Source of the DNA: Trogon surrucura
Lineage: Eukaryota > Chordata > Aves > Trogoniformes > Trogonidae
Assembly (NCBI GenBank): GCA_020746105.1
Contig: CM036617.1
Coordinates: 162,820,912-162,884,911, forward strand
Reading direction: 5' to 3'
Length of the DNA: 64,000 nt
Under the pieces are notes generated by a model. The model searched no databases. It was not told the origin of the DNA and worked only from the letters and a program-made list of their open reading frames with translations. The position numbers and the translations under genes were made by a program. Positions 1-13,237 of this stretch are shown piece by piece; position 1 is the stretch's first letter; each line of letters opens with the position of its first letter.

Positions 1-3000
1 ATTGCCAAAAGGCACACTGGAGTCTCCCACTCTTCTAAGCACAAAAGCAAATCAATAAATGCATCCTGAGACAGATGTGTCTTCTCAGCATGCCACAAGC
101 AGGTCTTCTGCTTCATTTGTAAGGTGTGCCTGTGAGGTTTGAGATGCATGCTCTGATTCATCATCTTCTTTGATGCATTTCCAAGACGTGACGTATATGT
201 GCTTTAAAAACAGTATTATAGTTGTCTTCCTCCCAAATAAGCCATTAACTTGTGCTATCAGTAGGACTCTGGGGAAGAGGACAAGGTTAATAACATTACA
301 GTTGAAGAAGGCATCATAAAACCTCTATACTTGCAACTTAGTTCTACATTGACAATGTCTACAGCACAAATGACCTGGCTGATTTTTTTTTTCTGCAGCA
401 TTTACTTCAGTCCATGCAGCTGATGACGTGAGCCTTGTTATGAACATGACAAGGAATGCTCTCACAAGTGCTGCTAGTTTCCCTTTGCAGGGCAGGGCCA
501 GCAGACATCCCTAGTTGTACCTTATTGAAAGAAAAGTCCCCCGGGAGATGAAGGTCAATTACCAAATCCAGTATAGCTTGTTTTGGAGAAACGGGGTGGG
601 GGGGGAAAGCCTGTAAAGGAGAATGAAGCTAGCAAGCTTTCCCAGCTGAAAGCTTTGATGAATTTTGAATGTTGCTGTGTAAAGGAGAAAGCAATGCAAT
701 ATAGCTTGTAATTGGAAAGGAGGCTTCAATGCTTTGTGTTTAATGTAGCATCCCTTTTTATCACAGAACTACCTGAATGTTCTCTCTCACATGGAAATAT
801 TTTTGCCTTCAAGTTTCCATCTTTTGCACCCTGGATACTCCTTCAAAATATTTTTTTCTCTCGAAGAAGAACTCACATTTCTCAAAAGACAACAACTTTG
901 AGAGACTGGTGTGGAGTGAGTTCAGGGACTGTGACAGCTGAACAGGAGTGAATCTAAGTCATGAAAACATATGGATGTGAGACAGGGTAGACATTATTTT
1001 GCCAGTGGCTGGAGAACACAAATGCAAAACAACTGTCCAGCTTGTCAGAATCACCACACATGAATATCCATGAGTGGATATGCATTATAAAAATTTTGCT
1101 CTACTTTAAGTTCCTGATTCCAGTAGGAAGACTTCAGAAAATGTTGCATTTTGAAGCAACGCTGATGCGATTTGCTCTTCTTTAACCCACTGCTCTATTG
1201 AGCATAGCTTGAAGATCTTTTGGAGGGTGCTGGTGAAGGTGCAAACAGGTGTATGGTGCTGTCTCTTAAACAGGTCTTGGAATTCACACTGTCACTCAGT
1301 AGTGATGGAGAACGCACTCTGACTTTCAAGGGGACATGAGTACAGATGTCACCCTGCTCACAATTTCAGGGATGACTGATGGCAAACATTCTACCAGATT
1401 TTTTTTCTTTTTGGCAATACTGATGGATCAAAAGATAAAAGTTTCAGAAAGTGCTTCAGTTTATTTCTGAAATACGTGTGAAGTGTTCCCCTGGCTCTTT
1501 CCTGAGTGAGGATTAAAATTTTCCATTTGATATAATTTTTATCTAGCATTTTAGTACCCTGTTACAAAAGCCAGAACTAAAGTGTGATGGTTTAATTTTC
1601 ACTTGTATTTTTCTTGTGGTGAAGTAAAACCATTATCTTCTGTTTTTCATGAAATTTTGAAGGCTAAGTCCTTCAGCTTCAGTGTGGGTATTGTTTTAAA
1701 ATCACCGTTTTTTTCCTAGGTTTGATGCCAAGAGAATGCTCTGACTTGGAAAAATTATTCAATGCAAAGGAACATTCCTAGTGACAAGAGTCCAACAGAG
1801 AAGCAAAGGTTTATGAGTATGCAGGTCCAACACTGATGTCCTCACCTAAAATTTGATATATGAGTCCTGTGTAGATCCCAGGTCTCTCAGCATCCCTCTC
1901 CATGTAACTAATTAATCCAGGTAGTTGATGTGACACCTGAGGGCTGAGTTAAAAGTCCCCTCTGCTAAAAGCCTCCTTGAGCAGGAAGAGTGGATCTCAT
2001 CCAAGCTTCCATTATGGGATCCTGTGCAGACTTTGCCTTCTATTCCCAACCCTGCCAAGGATGGTCAGCAAAGCTCCGCCTCTTGCTAAATCTCTTATAT
2101 TCCTTCTTCCTCTTTCCTAGACTCCCTCCCACTTCACATTCCTCTCTAAGGCATGCATAACCATAGATAGTAATGCCAAATGTATCATTGTTCTGTGAAT
2201 GCTTTTTTTTTGCGTTTGGAGTGGGGTTTTTTGGTTAACTAGTGCTCATGTAATAAGTAGGAAAGAAGATATATCATGGGTATGGAGAGGATTTATCATT
2301 ATCTTTTCTCCTGAATTAGTAAAGTACATCTATGAAAACAGGTTTTTTTAAATTTTTTTTTTTAAATAATGAACAGTTATTATTTAAATAAGAACAGTTA
2401 ATGTCTTTGAAACACATCCATCATGCAGGGCACCAGTACTCAGGCATTGTCTGTCTGTTGAGACAGATTTCTAAAGAAGATACCATTTTGCCACACAGAA
2501 GTGTACGAAGTGGTGCTTGAAAGGTCAGTGGTTCTCAGTGAAGTGGTTCCAGAACTACTTGTGCAGCACAATGACCACCTATCTCCCAGGTAAAGTAAAA
2601 ACACACTGCAGGAACAAGAACTCAAATCTGTGTGGTGGACACATATGCACTTGTGGCCACTTTTGTTATTCCATTATAGCTCCCAACCAGAGTACAAAAA
2701 GCTTCAGGATTCAGGGCCTCTTCTGCTAAAGTGTTAGTAGGTGACCTTGTATAATAAATCTGGGACCTGTGTGTGATACTAGAATGCAAATTCCTTTCAT
2801 TTGCCTTTTGGGCCAACTGGAGGAAGTCTTAATAGAGGTGTGTAGAGAGCAGGGATGATCTTAGGACAAGAAGTCTCGCCAGCAGTTCGCTGTGTCTGCT
2901 GGAGAAGGAGGCACATCGTGGGTTTGCGCAGCCTGCATGCTGCTTGGTTCAGTCATTTTGCAGCAGGAAAAGCCCCTTGTTTGAAAGTTAGAAAGTGAAG

Positions 3001-5491
3001 GACAAGCAATGGCAATACATGTCTGGCAAAAGCAACTTTATCTTTGCGGGAAGAGCCCAGGGAGAGGTGAAGAGAGCAAGACAAATCTGTCAAGCAGAGG
3101 AACTGTGAGAGCAGGGAAGGAGAAGGGGAGATAGCACACAGGCAGTTTGAGAAGGAGACAAGGCACAGATAAGGAGCTGTATCTATCTAATAGATATTCT
3201 TCCCCTAATTCTAATGGAAATTCTATCTCCCAAAGCCTGTCAGTGGAAACCTAATCCACCTCCAAGGGAAACGCCGCATTGCTCAAAGCAGAACCCAGAT
3301 GACAACAAGGTCATTTTCATCTCATCAGCTACAAAGCACAGCCTGGCACCTCCCTCCCCCTGGCTTGCTTCCCCTTCCTTGCAGAAGCTGAGAAGGAGAA
3401 GACAAGTTGAATGACAGGTAACATTTCTACAACACAGCAGAATCCAGGGATGGCTTTTCTGCTGCTCTAAGGAGAGTTTAACTTTGCTTTTCTGAAGAGT
3501 AACTGCTCTGATGTTTGTTTTGGGCTCTATGGGTGACCACAGAGTTGCACTGAACAAATAGTTGCTGGAACTGCAGAATTTTAAGAGCTGGCAGGTGAAC
3601 TGTCTTTACCTGTCTTGTGACAAGACTGCCGATGGAAAGCAGAGCATATATTGCAACCTGGTCTCAATTCAGCAGTAATCCTTCCAAAGTCTCCTCAAAC
3701 TGAATAATACTATGACGTACTTGAATGCATGAGCTCTATGTATATATCTACATATAGATACATACGTATACGAAGTTCTTTGGCTATAGACTACACAAGA
3801 ATATGAACAAGCAGTTTCTCTACACCTCAACCTTCTTGCCGGATGTCATATCCTGTGAAAAATGGTCACATTTCCAGGCATGACTGATCACCTCTCAGAA
3901 TCAGGAAGAAATGTCTGTCTTCCTTCATCAGATTTATAGGGCTGCAGTATGTCCCAGGTTTGTCCTCAGTTTATTTCTCCTAGTCTTCCTCCACAAGGCT
4001 ACAGTCTTTTAAAAAAGTGACCACATGCTCAGCTGTGCTGCTGAAATGGACTCCTCTCCACTGAAACACTTACAAAGACAAGAGTGTTTAAACTACAGCT
4101 CATGCTCATAAGAAACAGGTAGGATCAGCTCCACCTACATTCAAGTGCAAAAACAATGGCTTATCTTCTCAAGGGATTTGGAGCTGATACTAACTGTTGT
4201 GAAAGATATGCCAGATGTCTACCATAACAACCTGCAAACTCTGCTGAAACTGGTTTACAGTGCATTCTGGAAGAACTTGTTTCTCCCTCATGATGTCACA
4301 AATAAAATTATTTCAGCTTGCCACTCAAATCACTGAAACTCTTTTCACTGAGTAGGTTTCGCTTCTTTGCTTTCTACTTGAGGGCCAACACTCAGGTCTG
4401 TCAGATGAGTGGTTCTTGATGGTTTGTGGAACATCTTTGCAGCAGGACAAAAACTGTACTGCTGATGAAGACCAGCATTTCCAAAGCCGGTAGACCACCC
4501 TAATCTTAAATATCTGGGATGAAAAGCAAAGGATTTGCCGTTTTCCTTTGCTTCCGGACCCATATTTAAATAAGTTTAGACTGTTGCACTTAGTCCTTGC
4601 CTTAGGTATACTTTAAGTACATTTACATGGATCTTCTTATCTTGCTGATCCTGACCTTGCCTTGCTGATTTGTTTTTTTTGGTTTTGCTTTGAACCTGCC
4701 TTGTCACTATGTTGTTTTATGGTGATTGCTGAACTGGTGGCTGATCCTGGTTACCCTCACTAGACTTGTTCTGCTTTCCTTGTTTTGGTCCTGGAGGACT
4801 GTGATCTTACCAGTGAGGCGACTCTCCCTCTTGCCATGCTACCCCCACTCCTGGCTCCCCTTCTCTTCAAGAGCAGCCTGTCCATGCCTGATAATAGACT
4901 ACACTGAAAATGCGACTTTAAGTCAAAAACTTTGACAAATACTCAAAAGTTGTGTGGTCAGAATGAAGCATGCTAGGTCAAGCAGTTCTCAGTGAATAGG
5001 ATGTTGTACTGCAGCTCTGCAACCACATAGTCCTGCTGCACTCGATCAGGGACTTGGACTATCATCAGACACTACATGCTCTCTCCCCCCCGAAATCTTT
5101 GAGCTCCTTACTTTTCCAGTGCATGCCTACAACCATATATTAGTCACATATGTCTGTAGATCGTTAGTGCAAGACCTAATTATATGAGGTGCTTACCTTT
5201 GTTAATGACCTCCAGGATCATGCTCAGCCTGACCTGCCAAAGTACTAAACCAGAGTGATGAAAGAGCATTTGATCTTGGCAACCTGAGTGTGGGGTAGCA
5301 GGACAGGATATTACCCTTTTTATTTAGACTGCTAACAAAAAGCCACAGATCTGTAACCATTATATTAATGGGCACATCTGTTTGTCTTGTTTAGGGAATA
5401 TGCTAGTGAGAGGATTCTTGCCAACAGCTCAGCACAGTGAGATGGGAATGCTTTGTAGTTTTCCAAATTATCTTCTAAATCTCAACATCAG
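1..5491. other. Gene-free unique DNA
   Basis: I see no recognisable exon, RNA gene or transposon in this block. Open frames are short (105 codons or fewer), overlap on both strands and lack family motifs. Visible simple features are T-rich runs near 2340-2370, a purine-rich stretch near 3055-3175, and an AT-rich alternating stretch near 3735-3775. Diverged old repeats could be present but are not detectable by eye. Confidence 0.6.
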
Positions 5492-5998
5492 TGTAGTGGT
5501 TTGATGCTGGCTGGGAGACAGGTGCCCACCACAGTTGCTCTGTCACTCCCTGTTCTTAGATGGATGGGGAATAGGAAATAGAATGAAAGGCTCTGCACAC
5601 CCATCGCCTCCATGGTCTGCAGGGGGACACCCTGCCTCACCATGGTCTTCACCATGACTCAGGGGAATCTCTGCTCTGGTGCTTGGAACACCTCCCCCAC
5701 TTTTCACTGACCTGGGTTTCTGCCAGGTTGTTTTTCTCACATAATCTCATTCCTCTCTCTGCCTGCAATTCCACAGTAGTTTTTTTCCCTGCTTCTTAGA
5801 TAAGTTATGACAGAGGCCTTACCACCATCACTGGTAGGCTTTCCCTTTGCCACTGGAGGGTCTGTCTTTCGAGCCATCTGGCATCAGCTCTATCAGACCT
5901 AGGGGAAGCTTCCAGCAGCTTCTTGCAAGATGCCACTCCTACAGCCCTCCCTGCTACCAAACTCGGTGTCACTGAAAGAGGGCGCCAAGTCAATATTG
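5492..5998 (-). mobile_element. Solo LTR of avian endogenous retrovirus type, internally deleted
   Basis: On the minus strand this reads as an LTR ending in the AAACCACTACA-like terminus typical of a very common bird LTR family; on plus it begins TGTAGTGGTTTGATGC at 5492. The next part, about 5510-5590, resembles the LTR 3' end. The sequence from about 5595 to 5990 resembles the LTR 5' part, including blocks around CTTCACCATG, TTCTCACATAATCTCATTCC and GGGGAAGCTTCCAGCAGC. In my recollection the family has several hundred bases of tandemly similar sequence between these parts, and here they are joined directly, so the middle is missing. No gag, pol or env sequence lies beside it. The boundary near 5998 is approximate, and family and class are inferred from memory without alignment. 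Confidence 0.6.
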
Positions 5999-8900
5999 TA
6001 GTCTGAAGAGTTGACCTACCCACTGAAGCATGACAGCTCCAGTATTGTGTGATCACTAGGTGCTTAACATGGACACAGGTGTGTTTGCCATTTTGGCAAT
6101 TGTCTGGCAGGAGTCCAAATAGGCCCTAAGTAAGTGTTTGAAAAATATCTACATAATTGTAGGCCCCCACAGGTTGATCTTACCCCTGTAAGCACTGCCC
6201 GTGTTAAGATTGGATTGGTTTTTTGCTGGCGTTTAATCTACAGAGGCACTCCACGTGTGGCATTTGGGGCCAGCAGTGGGTTTCATCCAGCTATCCTCAA
6301 CGTGTTCCGTTCTGTCACCCTGTGGCAGAACAACGTACCAGGTTTGAATGAAGAGAGCAAAAGTGTTCCTGAGGGCAGCTGTGCCACATCTGTCCTCTTT
6401 GCTGAACAGCTGAAATTGCAGCTGCCTAGGAAAACTGCAAGTGTCAAGGAGAACGCTGAAAATTGCTGAAGCAGGGACTGAAGGGCTGGCACCAGTGGAT
6501 ACCTGGCTTACCTCTGCCAAAGCCCTACTGGCTTACTGAATAAAAGCAGAACAGGAATAATGAAGACCAATCCTTTACCATTTGATAATCACAGAATACT
6601 CCAGCTGGGTTTTTGCAGGGACTCTGAATCTCTCTGATAAGCATGCAGAGAGCTGATAGTGTATGGTGCCTTATAATCTGTAGTATCCAGAGCACAGTGC
6701 TCTCTAAAGAAGTACATGTGAATAGTTTGGCATCAACCTGACCTAGTCACTGAGAACAGTGATTGCAGTAATTTACACTTATGACTATGTCAATGTTAAA
6801 AGACTGAAATTGAAAGTATCAGTACTTCTATCTTTTATTATTCCTCTCGTCAATGATCATTTTCATGCTCATACAAACAGTTAACATGAAGGTCAAAGAG
6901 ATCATTTCCATACCTCATTTTTCCTATAGCTTTTTGCCTTATAGCAAAACTCAAGGCAACCCAGTTCATACAATATTCTCCATAAAACATATTGGTATTG
7001 GCCATAAACCAGGAAACCCTGCTTTCCTCACACAGTAACTGTCTGCAGAGTAATAAGAAATTATACAATTGTCACAGCACCTTCCTTGCCTCCCCCTGTG
7101 CTTTCCCTCTCTGAGTCCTTTTCTAGGTCTGCCCTGCAGCGGGTCCCTGGAGATTTCACCTGCTCAGCAGACTAACTGATGACCTTCAGGACTGGACACA
7201 CTTCTGGAATTCTTCCTCAGTATGACCCTGCTGCCCTGGTATGGCAGTTGCATCAGGCACATAAAGGAGTTGTGGGAATGTGCTGCTTCTGATCTTTGGA
7301 CAACTCGAGCTCCTCTAAGCTTGGGGAGAGCAAGGAAGGACCTTTGTGTCTTTTTCCCCTGTAACCTTTCTTTGTAGTGGGTTCATGTGTTTGGCTGGGT
7401 GGGTGTATATATAGCACTGCTAACGCTTCAGGGTGGAACGGTAGAGCTATGTTTCTCATGCCCTGATAAGCTTTCCTGCAAAAAAGTTCTTCTCCAGAGC
7501 ATATCAGTGATCTCTGTGCCCTCCTGTTGCTAGCTAGCTGTGTGTCCATAAGAATTCCTTTGTTTTTCAGAGCTGGGATACAGCCTCTGCCAAGAACAGG
7601 CACCACAGACCACAAAGAGTTAGCAGCCAGCTCAGAACTGGAAAGAAACGTCACAGAAATAGGAGAAATGGACGGAAAAAAAAAAAAAGTGTATGGCAGC
7701 ATTAGAATGAGCACAGGGACTTAGAGGAACATCAATGCTGCGTTGTGCTGTTGCAGATGTTAGCACTTAGGAATTTGGTGACTTCACACTCCAGAAGGTG
7801 AAGACTGGATACGGGGTATGCATCCCCATGAAGAGTGGTGTTCACCCCAGCAACAAATACACTTCCTGAAAGCAAATGCCCCAGTGATGCTCTCACTCAC
7901 ATCATCTAGCGCCAGCACAGCAGCATGTATGAAGCTGGGTGCTCTGCCCCAGCTCAGCTACACCTCTTTCTCTGCATATTTCTGCTGTGTTAGAAGGAAG
8001 ATTCGAGGGCATATCCACATCTGCATGGGAGACAAAATTACCTCTTCAAGCTGATTTTAGGTCACACAACTGCAGTGATGGAAAAAGCTGGATGCAGAGC
8101 CAAGAATCTGCCTGTCAATCTCCTTTAAAAGGCAGGATAGCAGGCTGGATGTCTCAACTCTCTACTCTTCAGGAAAGTCTCATGTTCCTCTGAGAGTGAT
8201 CAGCTTAGCTAATAAGAACAGAAACACAACTGTAATTAATAGAAATCACAGCTTAGAAAAAGATCCAAAGAGTGAGCCATGCTGATGACTTAGAAGACTC
8301 AGCAACACTTCATTAACAATGGAAGCACTGCAAAACAAACCATATTTACAGCTGCAAGAGGCAGTGTCACTGCAAAGCTGGTCCTGTTTGAATTCTCTCT
8401 TACTTCTGGTAGTAGCATTAGAAGGCTTCACGGGGGACATGTGAATTAATCCAAGCCAAATCTTGCCCCAACCTCATATCCCATACTATTAATTACATTG
8501 CATAAACACACATGAAAGGTGGAATTTAAGATAGTATGTTCTGTTGTTATGGCAACTGATATTCTAAAAGGTGATGATAAAAAATAAGCAAAGGAAAGCT
8601 ATGTAAGAATAAATGCATCATGTTGTTATAGCAACATTTTATTCTAAAGAGGTTAGAATTACATGTGTGGTAAGTATTGCTGGGAGCCTCCTACCAGATG
8701 TAGTTGAAGTCTCTCCAGTTATGTGCCAGAGAAAATACTTTTATATTATGTACTGAATATTGCTCAAAGTTTAACTCTCTTCTTCTTCTCTCTCCTTCTT
8801 CTCTGGGAAGAAATACATATATATAAAAATGCCTATCTATTTATTTATCTTCCTCAATGTTGTTTTAACTAGTCCCAAGTGCCAATCAATTTGTGTCACC

Positions 8901-9484
8901 TTTTCCTTCATTATTTTCCTCTATTTCTGCTGCTTGTTTCTTTTTACCCTCCATTCTTTCAGACTTGTACTCAATCTGAGATAACAAGTGATTTCGCGCC
9001 TGACAGGGGTGAAGCTAAATTTACCAGAATCTTGACCTCTAAAAGACTATTTTATATCTATTAACAAATTTGGCCTCTTTGTTGATTTTGCTCAGACAAC
9101 TCGAGAAAACAGGATGGCAGAAATGCAGTGCTGAGGAGATACTTGAGAACGGGTCCAAGCCAGTAATTGTGCTAAAATACATAATGAGACTTCAGTCACT
9201 GTATACAAGAACACTCTGAAAAGACTTTATTAACAATGAAATGATAAAAAAACCCAGAATTCTTACAGAGTACTCCTCAGTCACAAGCTGCAGGAGCAAT
9301 ACAATTTTTTGCTTACTGCAATCAAGAATAACTTGAGCACCCTCTAAAGCTTTTGTGAGAGGAAAATTAGGGCCCAGTGCCCTGTCTTGTTTGTCATGCC
9401 CGCTGGGCACAGATGTATTGTGAGAGTGAAGAGCACAAAGGGGTTTGTTGCTTCCCATTCACTCTGCCCAGTGTACCAGCGGTC
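5999..9484. other. Gene-free unique DNA
   Basis: No gene recognised. The longest frame is a 153-codon minus-strand frame at 7253-7714 with no domain or signal I can name; it contains a run of phenylalanines read from a poly-A stretch at 7675-7689, which argues for chance. A pyrimidine-rich stretch lies near 8775-8810 and a TATA-rich stretch near 8815-8850. A weak match to the inverted CR1 3' end near 6590 was not convincing. Confidence 0.6.
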
Positions 9485-9603
9485 GACCTGTAGATCTGGA
9501 ACTTAGGGACATGGTCTAGTATAGACTTGGTAGTGCTAGGTTTACAGTTGGACTCAATGATCTTAATGGCCCTTTGTAACCTAAATGATTCTATGATTCT
9601 TTA
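9485..9603 (+). mobile_element. CR1 LINE, 3'-end stub
   Basis: About 120 bases match the last part of an avian CR1 3' UTR: a GTTGGACTCAATGATCTTAA block, then a CCTTTGTAACCTAAATG block, then the terminal ATTCTATG octamer repeated with a final ATTCT. CR1 ends in such octamers rather than poly-A, and severe 5' truncation is normal for this family because reverse transcription starts at the 3' end. Several substitutions against the usual family pattern indicate an older copy. The 5' limit is approximate. Confidence 0.85.
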
Positions 9604-11020
9604 CAAAAATTGGAGGTTAATTCTCATTCAGAAACTCGGCAGAGGTATTTGCAAATTCAGCCTACATGGGTGAACTAGACCTTTCATCACAGGTGGATGA
9701 CAACTTGCCTATAGGGATGGCCGATGGGCTGGTCTCTCATGAAGTCATGTGGTGAAGCTGCAGAAATGAAGCAGAGTGTTCTGAACTTCTCGGGTTTATG
9801 AACTGTGACAACAGAAGGATTTAGTAAACACAAAGGGTAGAATTAACCTCGGCAGGGTTTTGTTGTGCAAACAGGTGTAGTGCAAAATATACAAGGCTTC
9901 TCAATGGGGCTTCCTTCCTACCCATCTTAGAAACTTGTTCACAAATGATGCAAGCCATTTCAGGAGGTTCTCATCTCACTTCTGTGGTGAAAAAATGGAG
10001 AGAACTGGGAAAGATGCCATTTCTGGATGTTAGCTGGGCAGGACCTAACCCATAAATTTTAAACAGTGAATAGAGCTTGTCTGGGATTCACTAGAAAGCT
10101 CTCATCCTGAGAAAAAGAAAGGTTTACAATAGGCTGCTGTGACTCTTGGGTACCAAAAATATCACTGGGAAACGCTGGGATCATACATTTGCTAGGTTCA
10201 CATACAACTCAGCTCTGAGGCACATTGGCCTGTGCTGTGAGTTTCAGAGGATCTGCGAAGCTCCTGGGGGCCTGTGCAAAACCAGTGGAGCATGCGTTTT
10301 GTGCGTATTCAGTTCAGGGCCACAAAAAAGGTCACTAGGGCTGTTTGCTAATGTCTGGACTGTGCCCTGGATGCTCACCCCAGCGAGGACTGGGGAACAG
10401 CTGCCCCAGCCTCAGGAAGCATTACAAAAAGAAAATCCCCAAAGTGGCTGAAATTTTATATTGATTGTGATCTGTTCCCCATCTTAGTTTTTTGTATTAG
10501 CTCAGACAAATCTGTGGAAAAGTACATTTCTCATCAAATCTGGAGGTGGGGGGCAAGTGTGTGCTCAGTTTTTATTTATTGTTTGTCAGTAGTGACAGCC
10601 AGCATTTGCTTAGATGCAGTAGGTGGTTAATTTTTTTTTTTTTTCAGTTAAAGCTAGAAACAATGATCCTCAGTCTGGATTTGTTCATTTTCTACCGGAA
10701 AATATATGTGTAAAAAAACGATTTTCCAATCAGCTCTTGTTCTTGCTCCTGCATCTTGATGACTGTGATTCATTCACTTTCATACATGGTCCTCTTTACA
10801 TTCAAGACAACAGTGATTTTCCATTTTCTTAGTTTTTCCATTCTCCTGTTCATCCTCTCGTTTTTCCTGTTACTCAACACCTCCTTCAATGCCCTCACTC
10901 AGTGGGGGCACTTTGCCTTGTGACATTTTTTTTGCTTCAAGTTTTCAAAGCTGTCAAAGCCCACCTGCTCTCTAGCCATGACTCCAGCAGCTTGCGAGTC
11001 TCCTGGAAAACTGCTGACGT
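9604..11020. other. Gene-free unique DNA
   Basis: No gene or element recognised. A T14 run lies near 10630. Frames of about 100 codons (10146-10451) show no family resemblance. Confidence 0.55.
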
Positions 11021-12085
11021 ATCATAGAACCACACAGAATCACAGAATGTTAGAGGCTAGAAGGGACCTTGAAAGATCATCTAGTCCAGCCCCCTGCCAG
11101 AGCAGGATCACCTACAGTAGGTCACACAGGAACGCGTCCAGGCGGGTTTTGAATGTCTCCAGAGAAGGAGACTCCACAACCTCTCTGGGGAGCCTGTGCC
11201 AGTGCTCCGTCACCCTCACAGTGAAAATGTTTTTCCTAATGTTTTTGTGGAACCTCCTATGCTCCAGCTTGTACCCATTGCCTCTTGTCCTATTATTGGA
11301 CATCACTGAAAAGAGCCTGGCACTGTCCTCCTGACACTCATCCTTTTCATATTTATAAATATTAATGAGGTCACCCCTCAGCCTCCTCCAAGCTAAAGAG
11401 ATCCAGTTCCTTCAGTCTTTCCTCATAAGGGAGATGTTCCACTCCCTTCATCATCTTTGTGGCTCTGCGCTGGACTCTTTCCAGCAGTTCCCTGTCTTTC
11501 TTGAACTGAGGGGCCCAGAACTGGACACAATATTCCAGATGTGGCCTCACCAGGGCAGAGTAGATGGGAAGGAGAACTTCTCTCAATCTACTAACCACTC
11601 CCCTTCTAATACACCCCAGGATGCCGTTGGCCTTCTTGACCACAAGGGCACAGTGCTGGCTCATGGTCATCCTGCTACCCACCAGACCACACTTCTTCAG
11701 TTTAGCTATGAGGATGCTGTGGGAGACAGTCAAATGCTTTACTGAAATCCAGATAAACCACGTCCACTGCACTGCCATCATCTGTCCACCTGGTTATGTC
11801 TTCATAAAAGGCTATCAGGTTGGTCAAATATGACTTTCCCTTGGCAAAACCATGTTGACTGCTCCTAGTGACTCTCTTATCCTTGCTATGCCTAGAGACA
11901 GTGCCAAGGATAAGTTGTTCCATCACCTTTCTAGGGATGGAGGTGAGGCTGACCAGTCTGTAGTTGCCCGGGTCTTCCTTGCCCTTTTTGAAGACTGGAG
12001 TGACATTTGCTTTCCTCCAGTCCTCAGGCACCTTTGCTGTTCCCCATGACTTACCAAAGATGATGGAGAGTGGCCAGCCCCTTGC
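11021..12085 (-). mobile_element. CR1 LINE, 5'-truncated and internally deleted
   Basis: Read on the minus strand, this runs from the CR1 reverse transcriptase region (about 12085) to the 3' end at 11021. On plus the tail appears as ATCATAGAACCACACAGAATCACAGAATG. Reverse transcriptase and C-terminal protein blocks match the better-preserved copy at 37160-38708 closely. Against that copy it lacks about 417 bases in one piece, plus small deletions of about 2 bases near 11735 and 5 bases near 11390. The 5' end is the ordinary LINE truncation and its exact position is uncertain. No target duplication was identified, as is usual for CR1. Confidence 0.93.
11112..12085 (-). pseudogene. CR1 ORF2 reverse transcriptase remnant lacking the catalytic FADD box
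   Basis: The translated remnant falls into three frames. The first (from about 12085 to about 11735) holds fingers/palm blocks including VTPVFKKGK, the [20 protein letters not shown] RLVSLTSIPRK, QHGFAKGKSYLTN and motif [12 protein letters not shown] 2-base deletion shifts the frame. The second frame (down to 11371) runs from [14 protein letters not shown] straight into [14 protein letters not shown]. Relative to the 37 kb copy this skips 139 residues, including motif B ([14 protein letters not shown]) and motif C (FADD). The deletion keeps the frame. A 5-base deletion near 11390 then shifts to the third frame (11112-11306), with the C-terminal [20 protein letters not shown] block ending at the normal CR1 stop. 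It cannot encode active polymerase. Confidence 0.92.
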
Positions 12086-13209
12086 AAGGTTTCCAGATAC
12101 AATTTTGGACACCTGAGAGTATCATATGCATGTGTTTAGGCAACTTAATCTCTTATAATCAGCAGAATGATATCACTTCCCTTATGGAGATACAGATACA
12201 TCCATTTCAGGATATCCATCCTTTGTACAGATTTAAATAATCCTACCTCATTTCAGAGCTTTTCTGTAGGCTTCTTCATTCTATGGACTGTATTACTATA
12301 ATAATCACATAAGAAAAATGACATTCACAACCAGAAATAACTAAATCATTACTAACACTGAATACCAGACTCATTGGTAGGTGAGTAGTAAAAACGATGG
12401 CTCTGTTTTGATCATTTGGCATCCACCTGCACCAAATACATAAATACACTCACCACACACACCCTTGTCTCAAAATGTAAAGCTAGATTAAAGTTTAAGT
12501 GTTAGGAGCACTGTTTAAATTTCTGTTTGTTTAGTGAGATGCTTCTACAATGCAGTCTACTCTCAGAATCATTGAGTATGTTAAATTCCAAAAAGACACC
12601 TCTTCTTTCTAATCGAAACTGAAAAACTGGCTTTAGAAAACAAATGGGATATTATTTTGTCATGGTGGTGTTTCATATTTGTACCACTAGTTCTCAAAGG
12701 AATTGCAACACAAAAAAAGTAAGGCAAGGAAAAGGAAAAAAAAAAAAAAGGATGTCCTATATGGTTAACGATCCTCAGCAAGCAATCTGCTCAAAGAAGG
12801 ACAGATTTCTTTGCCAGCCTGACAACTGATCTATAATCTTGTTCTACTTGGTTAGCGTTCCTACCTCCTCCCAACTCTGATTTGTAGATCTTCTAGGAAG
12901 CTTCATGGAAAGAGAATTGTCATTCTCACTGCACCCCCACCCCAGACGTTTTCAAAATAGAATTTAGCTGAGCACTCCTTGCACAGACTGCTAAATCCTT
13001 CCAGGAACAAGACCAGGACCCAGATCATGAGCTACGTATATCCTCAGCTAAAGTCCAGGACTAGGAGGGACATGCAAGGGACTTTGGGAAACTCTGTCTG
13101 TCTTCCCACCTCTATTTAGTCTTCACATTGCTGTAACATGGCCCAGCTGCTGTTGCACATTCATCAGCTGGGCCATTTCCAGTTCTAACCCAGTCCTGAT
13201 ACGGGTTAT

Positions 13210-13237
13210 TTCTTCTTTAAAGGTTCTTCTTTAAAGG
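13210..13237. repeat. Perfect 14-bp tandem duplication
   Basis: TTCTTCTTTAAAGG occurs twice in direct succession. It looks like a recent local slippage duplication with no evident function. Confidence 0.9.

Noticed and set aside
2520-2590. Possible hAT-type terminal sequence (CAGTGGTTCTCAGTG)
   Set aside because: The match is short, with no second terminus or target duplication found.
6585-6645. Possible inverted CR1 3' end (AATCACAGAATACTCCAGC)
   Set aside because: Only about 15 bases resemble the CR1 end, and the following sequence does not continue the match.
7253-7714. 153-codon minus-strand open frame
   Set aside because: It has no recognisable domain and begins through a poly-A-derived phenylalanine run, so it fits a chance frame.
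11365-11745. 126-codon plus-strand open frame
   Set aside because: Antisense shadow of the CR1 reverse transcriptase remnant.
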